The notes: generated from the letters alone by a model not told the origin. Shown: positions 1 through 9,585, counted from the stretch's first letter. The stretch is 64,000 nucleotides of DNA from Aliishimia ponticola (GCF_004803475.1 NZ_SRKY01000002.1:1-64000); one strand, 5' to 3'. Numbers and translations are program-made.

Positions 1-33
1 GTACATGACTTGGAAATCTCGACGGTTTTTTCG

Positions 34-151
34 GTTTGGTGGTCATAGCGCAAGCAAAACACCCGGTCCCATCCCGAACCCGGCCGTTAAGTGCTGTAGC
101 GCCGATGGTACTGCATCTTAAGATGTGGGAGAGTAGGTCACCGCCAAACCT
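34..151 (+). rRNA. rrf: 5S ribosomal RNA
   Basis: The sequence has the length (about 118 nt) and closing helix of a bacterial 5S rRNA: the 5' end GTTTGGTGG pairs with the 3' end CCGCCAAAC, and the internal CCCGAACCCGGCCGTTAAG block is the conserved loop region. It is the distal part of an rRNA operon; 23S would lie to the left of the window. The exact ends are uncertain by 1-2 bases. Confidence 0.95.
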
Positions 152-221
152 AAAAAGCCGCCGAGATAATACGTATCTCTCTTACGATACCACCTCATAA
201 CCAAATTAGAGGTGAATTTGG

Positions 222-298
<77 letters not shown>

Positions 299-327
299 AC
301 TTCTAAAAATATCTGATCGTCCGCATA

Positions 328-348
328 CCCGCCATCACGGCGGGTTTT
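328..348 (+). terminator. intrinsic terminator of the rRNA/tRNA operon
   Basis: A 6-bp stem CCCGCC/GGCGGG with a 5-nt loop is followed by TTTT, 30 bases after the tRNA-fMet CCA end. It is short but GC-only and correctly placed to end the rRNA operon transcript. Confidence 0.7.
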
Positions 349-428
349 GCGCGTGCAAATAACTTCCCCATCAAATAATCTTCGAAAGGCGAGGAGAACG
401 TGAAGCCTTCCTGATCCATCAACCGAAC

Positions 429-704
429 ATGGCAGACTTAAAAACATATCCAGATATTGCCGCCCGCTTAAGGCGTGTGCGTGAAGGCTTTTCCGACTGC
501 AATCGCAAAGAGTGGGCGAAGCATCATGGCTTTAACCCGACGCAATATACCAACTGGGAAAACGGCACCCGGAGAATCCCGATCGACGCCGCAAGCGCGC
601 TGTCCGCTAAATATGGCCTTACACTCGACTGGATATATTTGGGCAGAGAGGATGCCTTGTCAGCAACCGCGCGGAATGCCGTGTCTTCCAGCAGCCAGAA
701 CTGA
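429..704 (+). CDS. XRE-family helix-turn-helix regulator
   Basis: This 91-residue protein is mostly one helix-turn-helix domain of the Cro/C1 (XRE) type, at about residues 10-71. The likely recognition helix is NPTQYTNWENG (36-46), followed by the typical sequence in which a pipsqueak-like DWIYLG ends the domain. The last 20 residues are Ser/Ala-rich and unstructured. No strong Shine-Dalgarno precedes the ATG. It stands alone behind the rRNA operon terminator and faces the convergent acyltransferase gene; the 266 bases between them (705-970) show no convincing coding sequence. Its target is unknown. Stand-alone XRE proteins often regulate themselves or a neighbouring accessory gene. Confidence 0.85.
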   Translation: MADLKTYPDIAARLRRVREGFSDCNRKEWAKHHGFNPTQYTNWENGTRRIPIDAASALSAKYGLTLDWIYLGREDALSATARNAVSSSSQN

Positions 705-970
705 TTGACTAAATCGTCCAGCTTGTCGCTTGTCTGTTCCAAGGTGGGCCCCCGTGCGCAACTACTGGTGTCATGGCCGCTAACACTGCGCGGCGCTGTA
801 CCTTGATTTGTTCCCAGTCAAGCGCAGCATTCGAGGACGACAGAAAACATGAACGACGCTCTGGGCCGTTACTGAACGGTTGGGGCCAGCGTTTACGCAA
901 GATGATGCGTTTCGCCACAAGAAGCTCTTGCAACGCATACAGACCGTACCCGGCAGTCGGTACATACGCT

Positions 971-3004
971 CTACTGCCAGATTTCAATAAGCAGCGGGGG
1001 CAGGAGATTGAGCGAGGTCGTTTGATTGATATGGTCATCATCGTAATAGAGCGGCACACCGCCCCGGTCGGTGGAGCGGCAAAAGTCGGCATCACAAAAA
1101 ACGCCCGACAGAGGGAGATATCGCACATCCTCCGATTCATCGGCCACGGAGTTCAGAATTTGCTCTGTCCGTTCCGTGCGTCCTTGGTAGGCGCTGGTTG
1201 AAACGGCAGGAATTGGCGTCCAGCCCAGAAGCTTATTCCGCGCGATAGATGTTGGCACATCATGCCCGATTTCCGGGATCGGCCCAAGCAGGACGACATG
1301 GCGTCCGGTGGCCAATATCCGCCTTACGGTTTCCTGCAGGCCTGCCTGTACGAGCGTTGCATTTTCCGACGGTACGGGTGCGGCGGAAGATGCGCCGATC
1401 CATTCAAGGGCGACATCCTTTCCAGCTTCCCCGCGATAGCGCGTCCCCTCTGCAGAGATCGTCCAGCGCGCACCCAGAATGACAACGGGAATATCCGTCC
1501 GTCCTTCCAGCCATGTCATAACGCTTTCATTGAAGGCCGTGCATTGGCTGCCGCCCGACGTCCTTTGGATACTCAGGATGGGCGGGCATCCACTATGCCC
1601 TGCAAAGAGGCCGCGTTCATTCGATAGCCTTCCGGCTTCGTCCATACCGACCATCATCGCATCTGCGTGGCTGTCGCCCCAGAAGAGAAAATCCGCGTCC
1701 TCTTCCACATCAGACGCTGCCCCAATGGCGCACAAGCTGTCGCTTGCGAGGCGATTGAAGCATTCGGACCTGCGCTCGTTCTGGTCAGTGGCGAAGGCTG
1801 CGATGGTCACGACGTCGCTTGACATCCGTGCCGGCAGGCCTTTGCCGAAATAGAGGACTGCGCCTATCCCCAAGACGACCGCCAGCGAACATGCCGATGA
1901 GACGAAGATGAAGCGAGGTCCGAAGCCGCCTGAATGCGCGCGAAACGGGCGTTCGACGAAGCGGAAAGATAGCCATGCCATCGCGACGGAGGCGACCACC
2001 GCCAGCGTGGCAAAGTCCCAGGGTATGTCCGTGCTGCCTAACAGGATGCGGATGTAGGAGAGGATGGGCCAATGCCACAGGTATAGCGAGTATGAGATCA
2101 GCCCCACCCAAACCAGCGCGCGGCGAGAGAGTAGTGTGTTGACGAGACTGCCACCACCATTGGCACCGACCCAAATCAGTATCGTGGCGCCAAGTACAGG
2201 GGGCAGGGCGGTCAGCGCAGGAAACGCGGTATTCGAGTCATAGGCAAAGACTGGAATGACAATTCCGATGATGGCAAGCAGTGCGAGACACTCCCGAACC
2301 GCGCGGCGTTTCGGCGGCCCATACATGCCAAGCGCAAGTATCGCCCCGGCACCCAGTTCCCAAGTGCGGAACGGGATCAAATAGAACACCCAGTCGGGTT
2401 TGAGTGGCAGCAAGGCCACTGCGGCGATGCATGAGATCACCGAGAGCCCCAAGACAATCCAGACCGTTCGGCGCCATCCCATCCACGCGAAGAACATGAG
2501 CAGGGGCGGGAAGAACAAATAAAACTGCTCTTCGACAGCAAGCGACCAAGTATGCAAAAGCGGCGCGAATTCTGCTGTGGGCGAGAAGTAGTCGAAAGCT
2601 CTAAGGAAGAAGACATTCGACAAGAAGACGCCTGTCGCGATCGCAGACTTGCCCAAGTCCCGCAATTCACCCGGTAGCAGGACGAAAAAACCGACTGCGA
2701 AGGCTGCGAGGACCATGACCAGCAGTGCCGGCAAGATGCGCCGTGCGCGCCGCTCGTAGAAGGAGGCGAGAGAGAATTTTCCCGCGGCGATTTCGTTGGC
2801 CACGATTGTGGTGATCAGAAAACCGGAAATGACGAAGAATACATCGACGCCGACAAAGCCGCCGGTAAATCCGGGCATGCCTGCGTGGTACAAAACGACG
2901 GGTATGACCGCAACAGAGCGAAGCCCATCAATGTCCGGCCTATACTTCAACTGCTCAAACCCAAAAAAACTTTGGTTGTCTATGCCATCATTCCTCCCGC
3001 GCAT
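971..3004 (-). CDS. OafA/YrhL-type membrane O-acyltransferase with C-terminal SGNH domain
   Basis: About 677 residues with two modules. Residues 1-380 are a multi-spanning acyltransferase-3 domain, with YRPDIDGLR near the start, the motif VVLYHAG carrying the expected His, and HTWSLAVEEQFYL. Residues 440-677 are an SGNH hydrolase-like domain with FWGDSHAD (nucleophile block) and a terminal DDDHIN (Asp/His). Such fusions O-acetylate surface polysaccharide or LPS sugars: the membrane part moves the acyl group across and the periplasmic SGNH part transfers it. The start is uncertain. ATG at 3004 lacks a good ribosome site; a GTG 96 bases upstream keeps the frame, and a TTG at residue 19 just before KYRPDIDG would also fit. 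A sulfotransferase-like gene is divergent 207 bases away, suggesting a surface-glycan decoration patch. Confidence 0.88.
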   Translation of the reverse strand: MRGRNDGIDNQSFFGFEQLKYRPDIDGLRSVAVIPVVLYHAGMPGFTGGFVGVDVFFVISGFLITTIVANEIAAGKFSLASFYERRARRILPALLVMVLAAFAVGFFVLLPGELRDLGKSAIATGVFLSNVFFLRAFDYFSPTAEFAPLLHTWSLAVEEQFYLFFPPLLMFFAWMGWRRTVWIVLGLSVISCIAAVALLPLKPDWVFYLIPFRTWELGAGAILALGMYGPPKRRAVRECLALLAIIGIVIPVFAYDSNTAFPALTALPPVLGATILIWVGANGGGSLVNTLLSRRALVWVGLISYSLYLWHWPILSYIRILLGSTDIPWDFATLAVVASVAMAWLSFRFVERPFRAHSGGFGPRFIFVSSACSLAVVLGIGAVLYFGKGLPARMSSDVVTIAAFATDQNERRSECFNRLASDSLCAIGAASDVEEDADFLFWGDSHADAMMVGMDEAGRLSNERGLFAGHSGCPPILSIQRTSGGSQCTAFNESVMTWLEGRTDIPVVILGARWTISAEGTRYRGEAGKDVALEWIGASSAAPVPSENATLVQAGLQETVRRILATGRHVVLLGPIPEIGHDVPTSIARNKLLGWTPIPAVSTSAYQGRTERTEQILNSVADESEDVRYLPLSGVFCDADFCRSTDRGGVPLYYDDDHINQTTSLNLLPPLLIEIWQ

Positions 3005-3211
3005 ACAAGCTGATCGTGTCTGACCGTCGGTCTTGTTGTGGCGGGTGATGAAACTGATGGCATCTGGTGCCGCGCCATCGGCGGGGCCGAGGGTTTCCAC
3101 GTTCTGCGCGGTGCGTTGCTTTGCTTGGCATCACGGGCGGCGTTGACTACGCTGCCGCGCAGATTGAGCCGTTATTCGGCGCGAAGGGCTGGCTTGGAGG
3201 AGCGTCTGTCA

Positions 3212-3964
3212 ATGACGGTACAGGGTGATGTGGCGCAGAACGTCGCTGTTTCGCAATCTAACGGGGCCGACATTACGCATTTTCAGATATTCGGTGAGCG
3301 GCGCTCTGGCACCAATTATGTTCATACGCTTTTGCAGCGAAATCTTGGTGCGGCACCGTGCTTTCATTACGGATGGAAGCATGGTTACTGCACCGCCCCG
3401 GCGATTTCGCGGAATGCATTGATCGTTGTTGTCGTCCGCGACCCGCTCGATTGGGTTCTCAGCTTCTATTCACGGCAGTTCGCGCCCGCAGCGCATCTGG
3501 ATGGCTTGAGCTTTTCCGACTTCATCCGCGCGGAATGGGACAGCAAGGCACGACCCGATCGTCAGCAATGGGATCTGTTCGGGCATCGGCATGATCGTAG
3601 CCTGCGCGGTGAGGTCATGCAGTTGGACCGCCACCCGATCGAGGGGCGGCGTTACAGGAATGTGCTTGAGATGCGGCGGATCAAGCTCGCAGCGCATCTG
3701 GGTTTTCGACACCGGGCGGGAAATGTCGCGGTTGTTCGCTATGAAGATGCGCGGCGCGATCCAGCGTCGGTATTGACCAAGCTGGCGCAGGAATTCGCCG
3801 TTCCAGCGAACGTATCATGGGTTGCGGTGACGGAACAGGTGGGGCCGCCGAGCGCAAAGAGAAAACAAACCCGGCAGGATATCGCGCCGGAGGATTTGGA
3901 TCATATCCGGTCGCAGCTTGACCTGCATGTCGAGGCCGGGCTTGGCTATGACGTGACGCCATAG
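3212..3964 (+). CDS. sulfotransferase-like P-loop protein
   Basis: A 250-residue soluble protein. FGERRSGTNYV (27-37) matches the 5'-phosphosulfate-binding loop of sulfotransferases, and VVVRDPLDWVLSFYSRQF (73-90) matches the second cofactor (3'-phosphate) motif RDP..., so the likely donor is PAPS. The acceptor cannot be read from the sequence. The reading frame is open for 58 codons further upstream, but GGAGGAG sits 9 bases before the ATG at 3212, which settles the start. It is divergent from the O-acyltransferase gene, so cell-surface glycan sulfation is a reasonable inference only. The family is diverse and the protein could modify a small molecule instead. Confidence 0.75.
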   Translation: MTVQGDVAQNVAVSQSNGADITHFQIFGERRSGTNYVHTLLQRNLGAAPCFHYGWKHGYCTAPAISRNALIVVVVRDPLDWVLSFYSRQFAPAAHLDGLSFSDFIRAEWDSKARPDRQQWDLFGHRHDRSLRGEVMQLDRHPIEGRRYRNVLEMRRIKLAAHLGFRHRAGNVAVVRYEDARRDPASVLTKLAQEFAVPANVSWVAVTEQVGPPSAKRKQTRQDIAPEDLDHIRSQLDLHVEAGLGYDVTP

Positions 3965-4050
3965 GGGCTTCGGTGGCCGTCAGGCCGGTGCGCGCAGCCC
4001 AGTTCGATCCAGGAACGCGCAGTCTACGGGGGGAAAACGTGGCGCGGCCC

Positions 4051-4079
4051 TTGACTTCCGGCGGTCAGGGCGATGTATC
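4051..4079 (+). promoter_or_regulatory. putative sigma-70 promoter of aspS
   Basis: TTGACT (4051-4056) is a near-consensus -35 box, followed after exactly 17 bases by TGTATC (4074-4079), a weak -10. It lies 36 bases upstream of the chosen aspS ATG, which also argues against the longer aspS reading frame that would begin inside the promoter at 4073. Confidence 0.5.
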
Positions 4080-4114
4080 AGCGCCAGATGAAACGCCCCG
4101 AGAAGGACGCCCTG

Positions 4115-5890
4115 ATGCACGCCTATCGCACCCATACCTGCGCCGCACTGACTGCCAAGAATGTCGGCGAAACCGTCCGGTTGTCCGGCTGGGTTCACCG
4201 CGTGCGAGATCACGGCGGCGTTCTGTTTATCGACCTGCGGGACCATTACGGCATGACGCAGGTTCTGTGTGACCCCGACAGCCCGGTTTTCGCCGAGGTC
4301 GAAAAGGTCCGGTCCGAATGGTGCATCCGCATCGATGGCGAAGTGAAGGCGCGCGATGAAAGCCTTGTGAACAGTAAGATCCCGACGGGCGAGATCGAAG
4401 TCTTTGTCCGCGACCTTGAGGTTCTGGGCGAAGCTGCCGAACTGCCGCTGATGGTATTTGGTGAACAGGAATACCCGGAAGAAACCCGTCTGCGCTATCG
4501 CTACCTCGATCTGCGGCGCGAGAAGATGCAGCAGAACATGACGCTGCGGTCGGATGTCGTGGCCTCCATGCGCCGTCGCATGTGGGATCAGGGCTTCCGC
4601 GAGTATCAGACGCCGATCATCACCGCGTCCTCGCCCGAAGGCGCCCGCGACTTTCTTGTTCCGTCGCGTCTGCATCCGGGCAAGTTCTATGCGCTGCCGC
4701 AGGCGCCGCAACAGTTCAAGCAGTTGTTGATGGTGTCCGGTTTCGACAAATATTTCCAGATCGCGCCCTGTTTCCGCGACGAAGACCCGCGTGCCGACCG
4801 TTCGCCCACGGATTTCTACCAGCTCGATATGGAGATGTCCTTCGTCTCGCAGCAGGACGTGTTCGACGCGATCCAGCCCGTGCTGACCGGCGTGTTCGAA
4901 GAATTCGGCGGTGGCCGCAAGGTTGATCAGGAATGGGCGCAAATCTCTTACAAGGATGCGGCGCTGTGGTACGGCACCGACAAGCCTGACCTGCGCAACC
5001 CGATCAAGATGCAGGTCGTGTCGGAACATTTCGCAGGCTCCGGCTTTGCGATTTTCGCCAAAATTCTTGAGCAAGACGGCACTGAAATTCGCGCCATTCC
5101 GGCCCCCGGTGGCGGATCGCGCAAATTCTGCGACCGGATGAACGCCTTCGCCCAGAAAGAGGGTCTGCCCGGCATGGGGTATATCTTCTGGCGCGATCAG
5201 GGGGACGGGATGGAAGCGGCCGGACCGTTGGCCAAGAACATTGGCCCCGAACGGACCGAAGCGATCCGCCAGCAGCTTGGCCTTGGCGTCGGTGATGCGG
5301 CCTTCTTCCTGGGCGGCAAACCCAAGAGCTTCGAAACCGTCGCGGGCAAGGCGCGCGTCGTGATCGGGGATGAGCTTGGCCTGACCGACACCGATCGTTT
5401 TGCCTTTGCCTGGATCGTGGATTTCCCGATCTTCGAGAAGGACGAAGAAACCGGCAAGATCGACTTCGAACACAACCCGTTCTCCATGCCACAGGGCGAA
5501 ATGGCGGCGCTGGAAGGCGATCCGCTGGAGGTTCTGGGCTATCAGTACGACCTTGCGTGCAACGGCTATGAGTTGGTGTCCGGCGCGATCCGGAACCACA
5601 AGCCGGAAATCATGTTCAAGGCATTCGAAATCGCGGGCTATCCGGCGGACGAGGTGCGCAAGCGCTTTGGCGGCATGGTCAACGCGTTCCAATATGGCGC
5701 GCCGCCGCACGGTGGCTGTGCTGCGGGGATCGACCGGATCGTGATGCTGCTGGCCGACGAACAGAATATCCGCGAGGTGATCCTGTTCCCGATGAACCAG
5801 CGGGCCGAGGACTTGATGATGGCCGCGCCCTCCGAACCTGCGCCCGAACAGTTGATGGAACTGGGCTTGCGCGTAATTCCGCAGGACTGA
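4115..5890 (+). CDS. aspS: aspartate--tRNA(Asp/Asn) ligase
   Basis: A 591-residue class II aminoacyl-tRNA synthetase. It opens with the OB-fold anticodon-binding domain ([29 protein letters not shown] region, about 1-105). Next come motif 2 with [19 protein letters not shown], the GAD insertion typical of bacterial AspRS, and motif 3 [13 protein letters not shown] near the C-terminus. It charges tRNA-Asp; alphaproteobacteria that use GatCAB often have a non-discriminating form that also charges tRNA-Asn, which the sequence alone does not settle. The start was chosen at ATG 4115 because GAGAAGGA precedes it and the family begins with MHAYRTH. It is monocistronic, with its own promoter upstream. 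Confidence 0.98.
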   Translation: MHAYRTHTCAALTAKNVGETVRLSGWVHRVRDHGGVLFIDLRDHYGMTQVLCDPDSPVFAEVEKVRSEWCIRIDGEVKARDESLVNSKIPTGEIEVFVRDLEVLGEAAELPLMVFGEQEYPEETRLRYRYLDLRREKMQQNMTLRSDVVASMRRRMWDQGFREYQTPIITASSPEGARDFLVPSRLHPGKFYALPQAPQQFKQLLMVSGFDKYFQIAPCFRDEDPRADRSPTDFYQLDMEMSFVSQQDVFDAIQPVLTGVFEEFGGGRKVDQEWAQISYKDAALWYGTDKPDLRNPIKMQVVSEHFAGSGFAIFAKILEQDGTEIRAIPAPGGGSRKFCDRMNAFAQKEGLPGMGYIFWRDQGDGMEAAGPLAKNIGPERTEAIRQQLGLGVGDAAFFLGGKPKSFETVAGKARVVIGDELGLTDTDRFAFAWIVDFPIFEKDEETGKIDFEHNPFSMPQGEMAALEGDPLEVLGYQYDLACNGYELVSGAIRNHKPEIMFKAFEIAGYPADEVRKRFGGMVNAFQYGAPPHGGCAAGIDRIVMLLADEQNIREVILFPMNQRAEDLMMAAPSEPAPEQLMELGLRVIPQD

Positions 5891-5935
5891 CACGCGGGAT
5901 ATGTTTCGGCGCTGGTGACCTGCTATATATAGGTC

Positions 5936-7318
5936 ATGGTATTCGATCCCGATCTTGCCGAAATTCGTTTCGGTTGTGGACTATCTCCGGCGATTGATGC
6001 GCCGCGGGATATTGAAAGCATGTTGTCCGGGCTGCATGGCCCGGATGAGATAGCCGAACGCTTCCCGATCCAGCCCTTCGACGATTTTCGCGCGCGCATG
6101 GTCGAGATGCAGGCCCTGTACAAAAAGCGCAGCAAGGTCCGGGGGACGCCCGAAGGCGAGGCGCTGCGCAAGCAACAGAACCTCGTCAAGAAGGCCGCGC
6201 GTCAGGACATGCTGGGGTGGCTTGGGCAAACCTTGCTACGGCGCGCCCATACCAAGACCGCGCTGCGGGAACGGCTTGTCTATTTCTGGGCTGACCACTT
6301 CACGGCATACGGCAAGGCGGGCGTCATCAAGCGCGCCACGTCCCCCTATATCGAAGAGGCGATCCGCCCGCATTTGACAGGCCGGTTTTCCGATTTGCTC
6401 TTTGCCTGTGTGACGCACCCGGTGATGCTGCATTTTCTGGATCAGCATAAATCCATCGGCCCGAATTCGGTCGCGGCGGCGCGGCGCGGGAAAAGCCGTG
6501 GCTTGAATGAAAACCTCGCCCGTGAAGTGCTGGAACTGCATACGCTGGGCGTGGATGGTCCCTATAATCAAACCGATGTGCGCGAGTTGGCAGAGCTGTT
6601 CGCGGGCATGTCCTTTCAGCCGAACCGGGGGTTCAAGTTTCGCAAGGATTATTCGGAACCGGGGGCCGAAACCGTTCTGGGCACCACATATGACGGCAAG
6701 CCGACCATGGCCCCGGTGCGGGCGGCGCTGGATGATCTGGCGGCGCATCCGGCAACGGCGCAGCATATTGCGCGAAAGCTGGCTGTGCATTTCGTATCGG
6801 ATGATCCTGACCCTGCGCTGGTGACGCATCTGGCGACCCGCTTCCGCGAGACGGACGGCGATTTGGCGCAGGTCTATCAGGCGTTGCTGGAACATGACGC
6901 AGCGTGGCAGCCTGGCCTCGGCAATGCCAAGCTTCCGGTGGATTTCGTGGCGTCGACCCTGCGCGCGTTGAACGTGGCGCCGGAACGTATCCAACCACTG
7001 ACCGAGAAGGAGATGCGGCAGGGGTTCCTGCGGCCGATGGCGATGATGGGGCAAATCTGGCAGTTGCCGATTGGCCCGGATGGCTGGCCGGAAGAGGATG
7101 GCCATTGGCTGACGCCGCAGGGGCTGTCCGCACGGATCACATGGGCAATGGCCGCGCCAGAGCAATTGGTCCCATCCCTGCCGGACCCGCGCGAATTCGT
7201 CCGCACAGCGCTTGGCAGCTATGCCAGTGAGGCGGTGCAGTTTGCAGCGGGCGCGGCGGAATCGAAATCCGAGGCGATCGGGCTGGTTCTGTCCTGCCCG
7301 GCGTTCCAGAAAAGATGA
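5936..7318 (+). CDS. DUF1800 family protein
   Basis: A 460-residue protein recognised by the DUF1800 core: RERLVYFWADHF (111-122) and LNENLAREVLELHTLGVDG (190-208), followed by the C-terminal helices seen in the family. No signal peptide is visible, and the biochemical role of the family is unknown. The gene lies 10 bases upstream of a DUF1501 gene. This DUF1800-DUF1501 pairing recurs in planctomycetes, Bacteroidetes and proteobacteria, and the two are assumed to act together on an extracytoplasmic or surface substrate. A TATATA element sits about 10 bases before the ATG, so the transcript leader may be very short. Confidence 0.88.
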   Translation: MVFDPDLAEIRFGCGLSPAIDAPRDIESMLSGLHGPDEIAERFPIQPFDDFRARMVEMQALYKKRSKVRGTPEGEALRKQQNLVKKAARQDMLGWLGQTLLRRAHTKTALRERLVYFWADHFTAYGKAGVIKRATSPYIEEAIRPHLTGRFSDLLFACVTHPVMLHFLDQHKSIGPNSVAAARRGKSRGLNENLAREVLELHTLGVDGPYNQTDVRELAELFAGMSFQPNRGFKFRKDYSEPGAETVLGTTYDGKPTMAPVRAALDDLAAHPATAQHIARKLAVHFVSDDPDPALVTHLATRFRETDGDLAQVYQALLEHDAAWQPGLGNAKLPVDFVASTLRALNVAPERIQPLTEKEMRQGFLRPMAMMGQIWQLPIGPDGWPEEDGHWLTPQGLSARITWAMAAPEQLVPSLPDPREFVRTALGSYASEAVQFAAGAAESKSEAIGLVLSCPAFQKR

Positions 7319-7328
7319 GGGTCTGGCT

Positions 7329-8489
7329 ATGACATTGTCCCGCCGCCGCCTGTTGAACCTGATCGGATGCTCCGCCGCGGCCTCACCTTTTCTGACGCCA
7401 GTCAGTTTCGCTGCCGGTCCCTGGGACAATCGCCTTGTGGTGATCATTTTGCGCGGCGCGCTCGACGGGTTGGACGCTGTGCAGCCCTATGGCGATCCGG
7501 CTTGGCCGGAATTGCGGCGCACGCTGGCCGGCGGGCCGGAGATCGGGTCGCCGGATCTGGATGGCTTTTTCGCGCTGCACCCAGCTATGCGCCCCTTGAT
7601 GCCGATGTGGGCGGCGGGCGATCTTGGCTTCGTTCACGCGGTATCGACGCCCTATCGAGACAAGCGCAGCCATTTCGACGGGCAGGATTTGCTGGAGGCG
7701 GGAACCATGTCCTTGGCGGAAGGCGCGCGGGACGGATGGCTGAACCGGCTTTTGCAGACGGTGCCGGGGGTCTCGGGCGACACGGCCTATGCGATTGGGC
7801 GCGGTGACATGTATCTGCTGCGCGGATCGGCCCCGGTTGCGAACTGGTCGGCAGAGGCGGATTTGACGCTCAGCCCCCAGGCATTGCGGCTGATGGAGTT
7901 GGTGATGCAGGACGACCCAAAGATGCACGCCGTGCTGCAAGAGGCGGAGTTGCTGGCTGGCGCCGACGTGGATGCTGGCGGAAAACGCCGTCCGGGCCAT
8001 ATTCGCACGGCCGCTTTTGCGGCGGAACGGCTCCGGTCTGACGCGCGTATCGCGGCATTTTCGTTGAACGGTTGGGATACACATCAGGATCAGCACCGCG
8101 CGTTGCCCAAGGCGCTGGAACGCCTCGCCGATGTGCTTTTGACGCTTAAAGAGGAGTTGACCGGGCCGGTCTGGAACAAGACGGGCGTGGTGGTGATGAC
8201 GGAATTTGGAAGAACGGCGCGTGAAAACGGCACGCGCGGTACCGACCATGGCACGGGCGGTGTCATGATCTATGCAGGGGGCGCATTGCGTGGCGGGCAA
8301 GTCGGCGGTGCCTGGCCCGGATTGGGACAAGCCGAACTGTATCAAGGCCGCGATCTGGAACCCACGCGCGATGTCCGCGCCTATGCAGCGTGGATCATGC
8401 GAGGATTGTTCTCGCTGGATGCAACGACCCTTGAAACAAAGGTGTTCCCGGGCGTGGACCTTGGGGACGACCCGCGCATGATGCGCTGA
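7329..8489 (+). CDS. DUF1501 family Tat-exported protein
   Basis: A 386-residue protein with an N-terminal twin-arginine signal (SRRRLLNLIG, then ASPFLTPVSFAAG), so it is folded before export to the periplasm. The mature part belongs to DUF1501, which has a sulfatase/alkaline-phosphatase-like fold: LRGALDGLDAV early on, GWDTHQDQ and VVMTEFGRT with TDHGTGG near the C-terminus, plausible metal-binding positions. The start ATG 7329 places the RR motif at residues 5-6; the frame is open upstream but would bury the signal. It is co-transcribed with the DUF1800 gene. Substrate unknown. Confidence 0.88.
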   Translation: MTLSRRRLLNLIGCSAAASPFLTPVSFAAGPWDNRLVVIILRGALDGLDAVQPYGDPAWPELRRTLAGGPEIGSPDLDGFFALHPAMRPLMPMWAAGDLGFVHAVSTPYRDKRSHFDGQDLLEAGTMSLAEGARDGWLNRLLQTVPGVSGDTAYAIGRGDMYLLRGSAPVANWSAEADLTLSPQALRLMELVMQDDPKMHAVLQEAELLAGADVDAGGKRRPGHIRTAAFAAERLRSDARIAAFSLNGWDTHQDQHRALPKALERLADVLLTLKEELTGPVWNKTGVVVMTEFGRTARENGTRGTDHGTGGVMIYAGGALRGGQVGGAWPGLGQAELYQGRDLEPTRDVRAYAAWIMRGLFSLDATTLETKVFPGVDLGDDPRMMR

Positions 8490-8669
8490 TCAGAACAGGT
8501 TGAGGCTGTCCATATAGGTCCAGATGTCGTTGCTCAGGTCTGTGGTGCTGGCCGTCATGGCGATACCAGCAGCAACGCCGAGTGCGACGACAGCGGCAGT
8601 CAGGACGACCCAGTCGACCGTGATTGCGCCGTCTTCTTTCCGGCAAAAGTCTTTTAACAGAGTGATCAT
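8490..8669 (-). CDS. Flp-type pilin-like small protein
   Basis: A 59-residue protein with a short charged leader (MITLLKDFCRKEDG), then a hydrophobic helix (residues 15-40) and a polar tail. Layout and leader match class IVb Flp/Fap prepilins, in which prepilin peptidase cuts after the Gly. The usual Glu-Tyr pair at +5/+6 is replaced by Asp-Trp (GAITVDW), a variant I recall from roseobacters. AAGGG precedes the ATG at 8669. No tad or cpa assembly genes are nearby, so if it is a pilin its secretion machinery is elsewhere. It could instead be a pseudopilin or an orphan membrane peptide. Confidence 0.72.
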   Translation of the reverse strand: MITLLKDFCRKEDGAITVDWVVLTAAVVALGVAAGIAMTASTTDLSNDIWTYMDSLNLF

Positions 8670-8865
8670 TATCGCTAACCCTTGTATTTGTCCGCAATGG
8701 TATCTCGCACCAGTTCGGCAGGAGTGAGTGTAGGAAGGGGCCAAATTACGGCATACCCCGGTTTTCCGGAACAAACTGTTTCGCGGCGCTGCTCACGCCC
8801 TGAAAACCGCGCTTTTCTTAAAGATTTCGATACAATCGGCGCGAAAGAAACCATACGGTGGCGTC

Positions 8866-9585
8866 ATGAAGAACGACGATCACAAAGGTTTTGGACCTCC
8901 GGTTGTGGGTTGGACGCCGCCGCCGCAACCTGAGGGCGAGATTTTGACCGGGCGCTACGCGCAGGTCGCCCGCTTGAGCGCCGATTCGCATGCCGCGCTG
9001 CTGTATCGCGCCTATATTGGTGGGGACGCGGTCTGGGATTACCTGCCCTATGGCCCGTTTTCCTCTGCCGCGCAGTATCACCGCTGGGTGCGAGAGGTCG
9101 AAACGGGCGAGGATCCGATGTTCTTTGCTATTCGCAATTTGGAAACCGGCGATTGGGAAGGCGTGGCAAGTTATCTGCGGATCGCGCCGAAGGCAGGCTC
9201 CATCGAAGTGGGGCATATCAATTTCAGCCCCAAGCTGCAGCGCACGCGGGCGGCGACGGAAGCCATGTATCTGATGATGAAGTGGGCGTTCGAGGCCGGG
9301 TATCGCCGCTATGAGTGGAAATGCGACGCGCTGAACATGCCATCACGGCGCGCCGCGCAACGGCTCGGCCTCAGCTATGAAGGGGTGTTCCGGCAAGCCG
9401 CCGTCGTGAAGGGGCGCAATCGCGATACCGCCTGGTTTGCCGCGATAGACCGGGAGTGGCCCGCATTGGACGAGGCCTTCAAGGTCTGGCTCAGCCCGCA
9501 GAATTTCGACGAGGCCGGGCAGCAGAAAGAGCGTTTGGCCGATTTGACACGGCTTGTGCGCGCGGCGTCCGATCCGGCGCTTTGA
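8866..9585 (+). CDS. GNAT family N-acetyltransferase (RimJ/RimL-like)
   Basis: A 239-residue protein with the RimJ/RimL arrangement: an N-terminal strand entering LTGRYAQVARLS, the central GHINFSPKLQRTRAATEAMYLMMKWAF block that forms the acetyl-CoA-binding region (pyrophosphate loop QRTRAAT), and YRRYEWKCDALNMPSRRAAQRLGLSYEG, the C-terminal motif typical of this subgroup. The family transfers acetyl groups from acetyl-CoA to protein N-termini or small amines; the substrate here is unknown. The gene is monocistronic, divergent from the pilin-like gene, and convergent with the next response regulator after only 15 bases. Confidence 0.88.
   Translation: MKNDDHKGFGPPVVGWTPPPQPEGEILTGRYAQVARLSADSHAALLYRAYIGGDAVWDYLPYGPFSSAAQYHRWVREVETGEDPMFFAIRNLETGDWEGVASYLRIAPKAGSIEVGHINFSPKLQRTRAATEAMYLMMKWAFEAGYRRYEWKCDALNMPSRRAAQRLGLSYEGVFRQAAVVKGRNRDTAWFAAIDREWPALDEAFKVWLSPQNFDEAGQQKERLADLTRLVRAASDPAL

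Noticed and set aside
773-1201. Possible plus-strand gene (142 codons) overlapping the acyltransferase 3' end
   Set aside because: Arg-rich, no ribosome site, and more than half lies antisense to the SGNH domain.
3980-5893. 637-codon open frame antisense to aspS
   Set aside because: It mirrors the codon pattern of aspS; the encoded text is His/Arg/Asp-rich without any domain, while the opposite strand encodes a clear synthetase.
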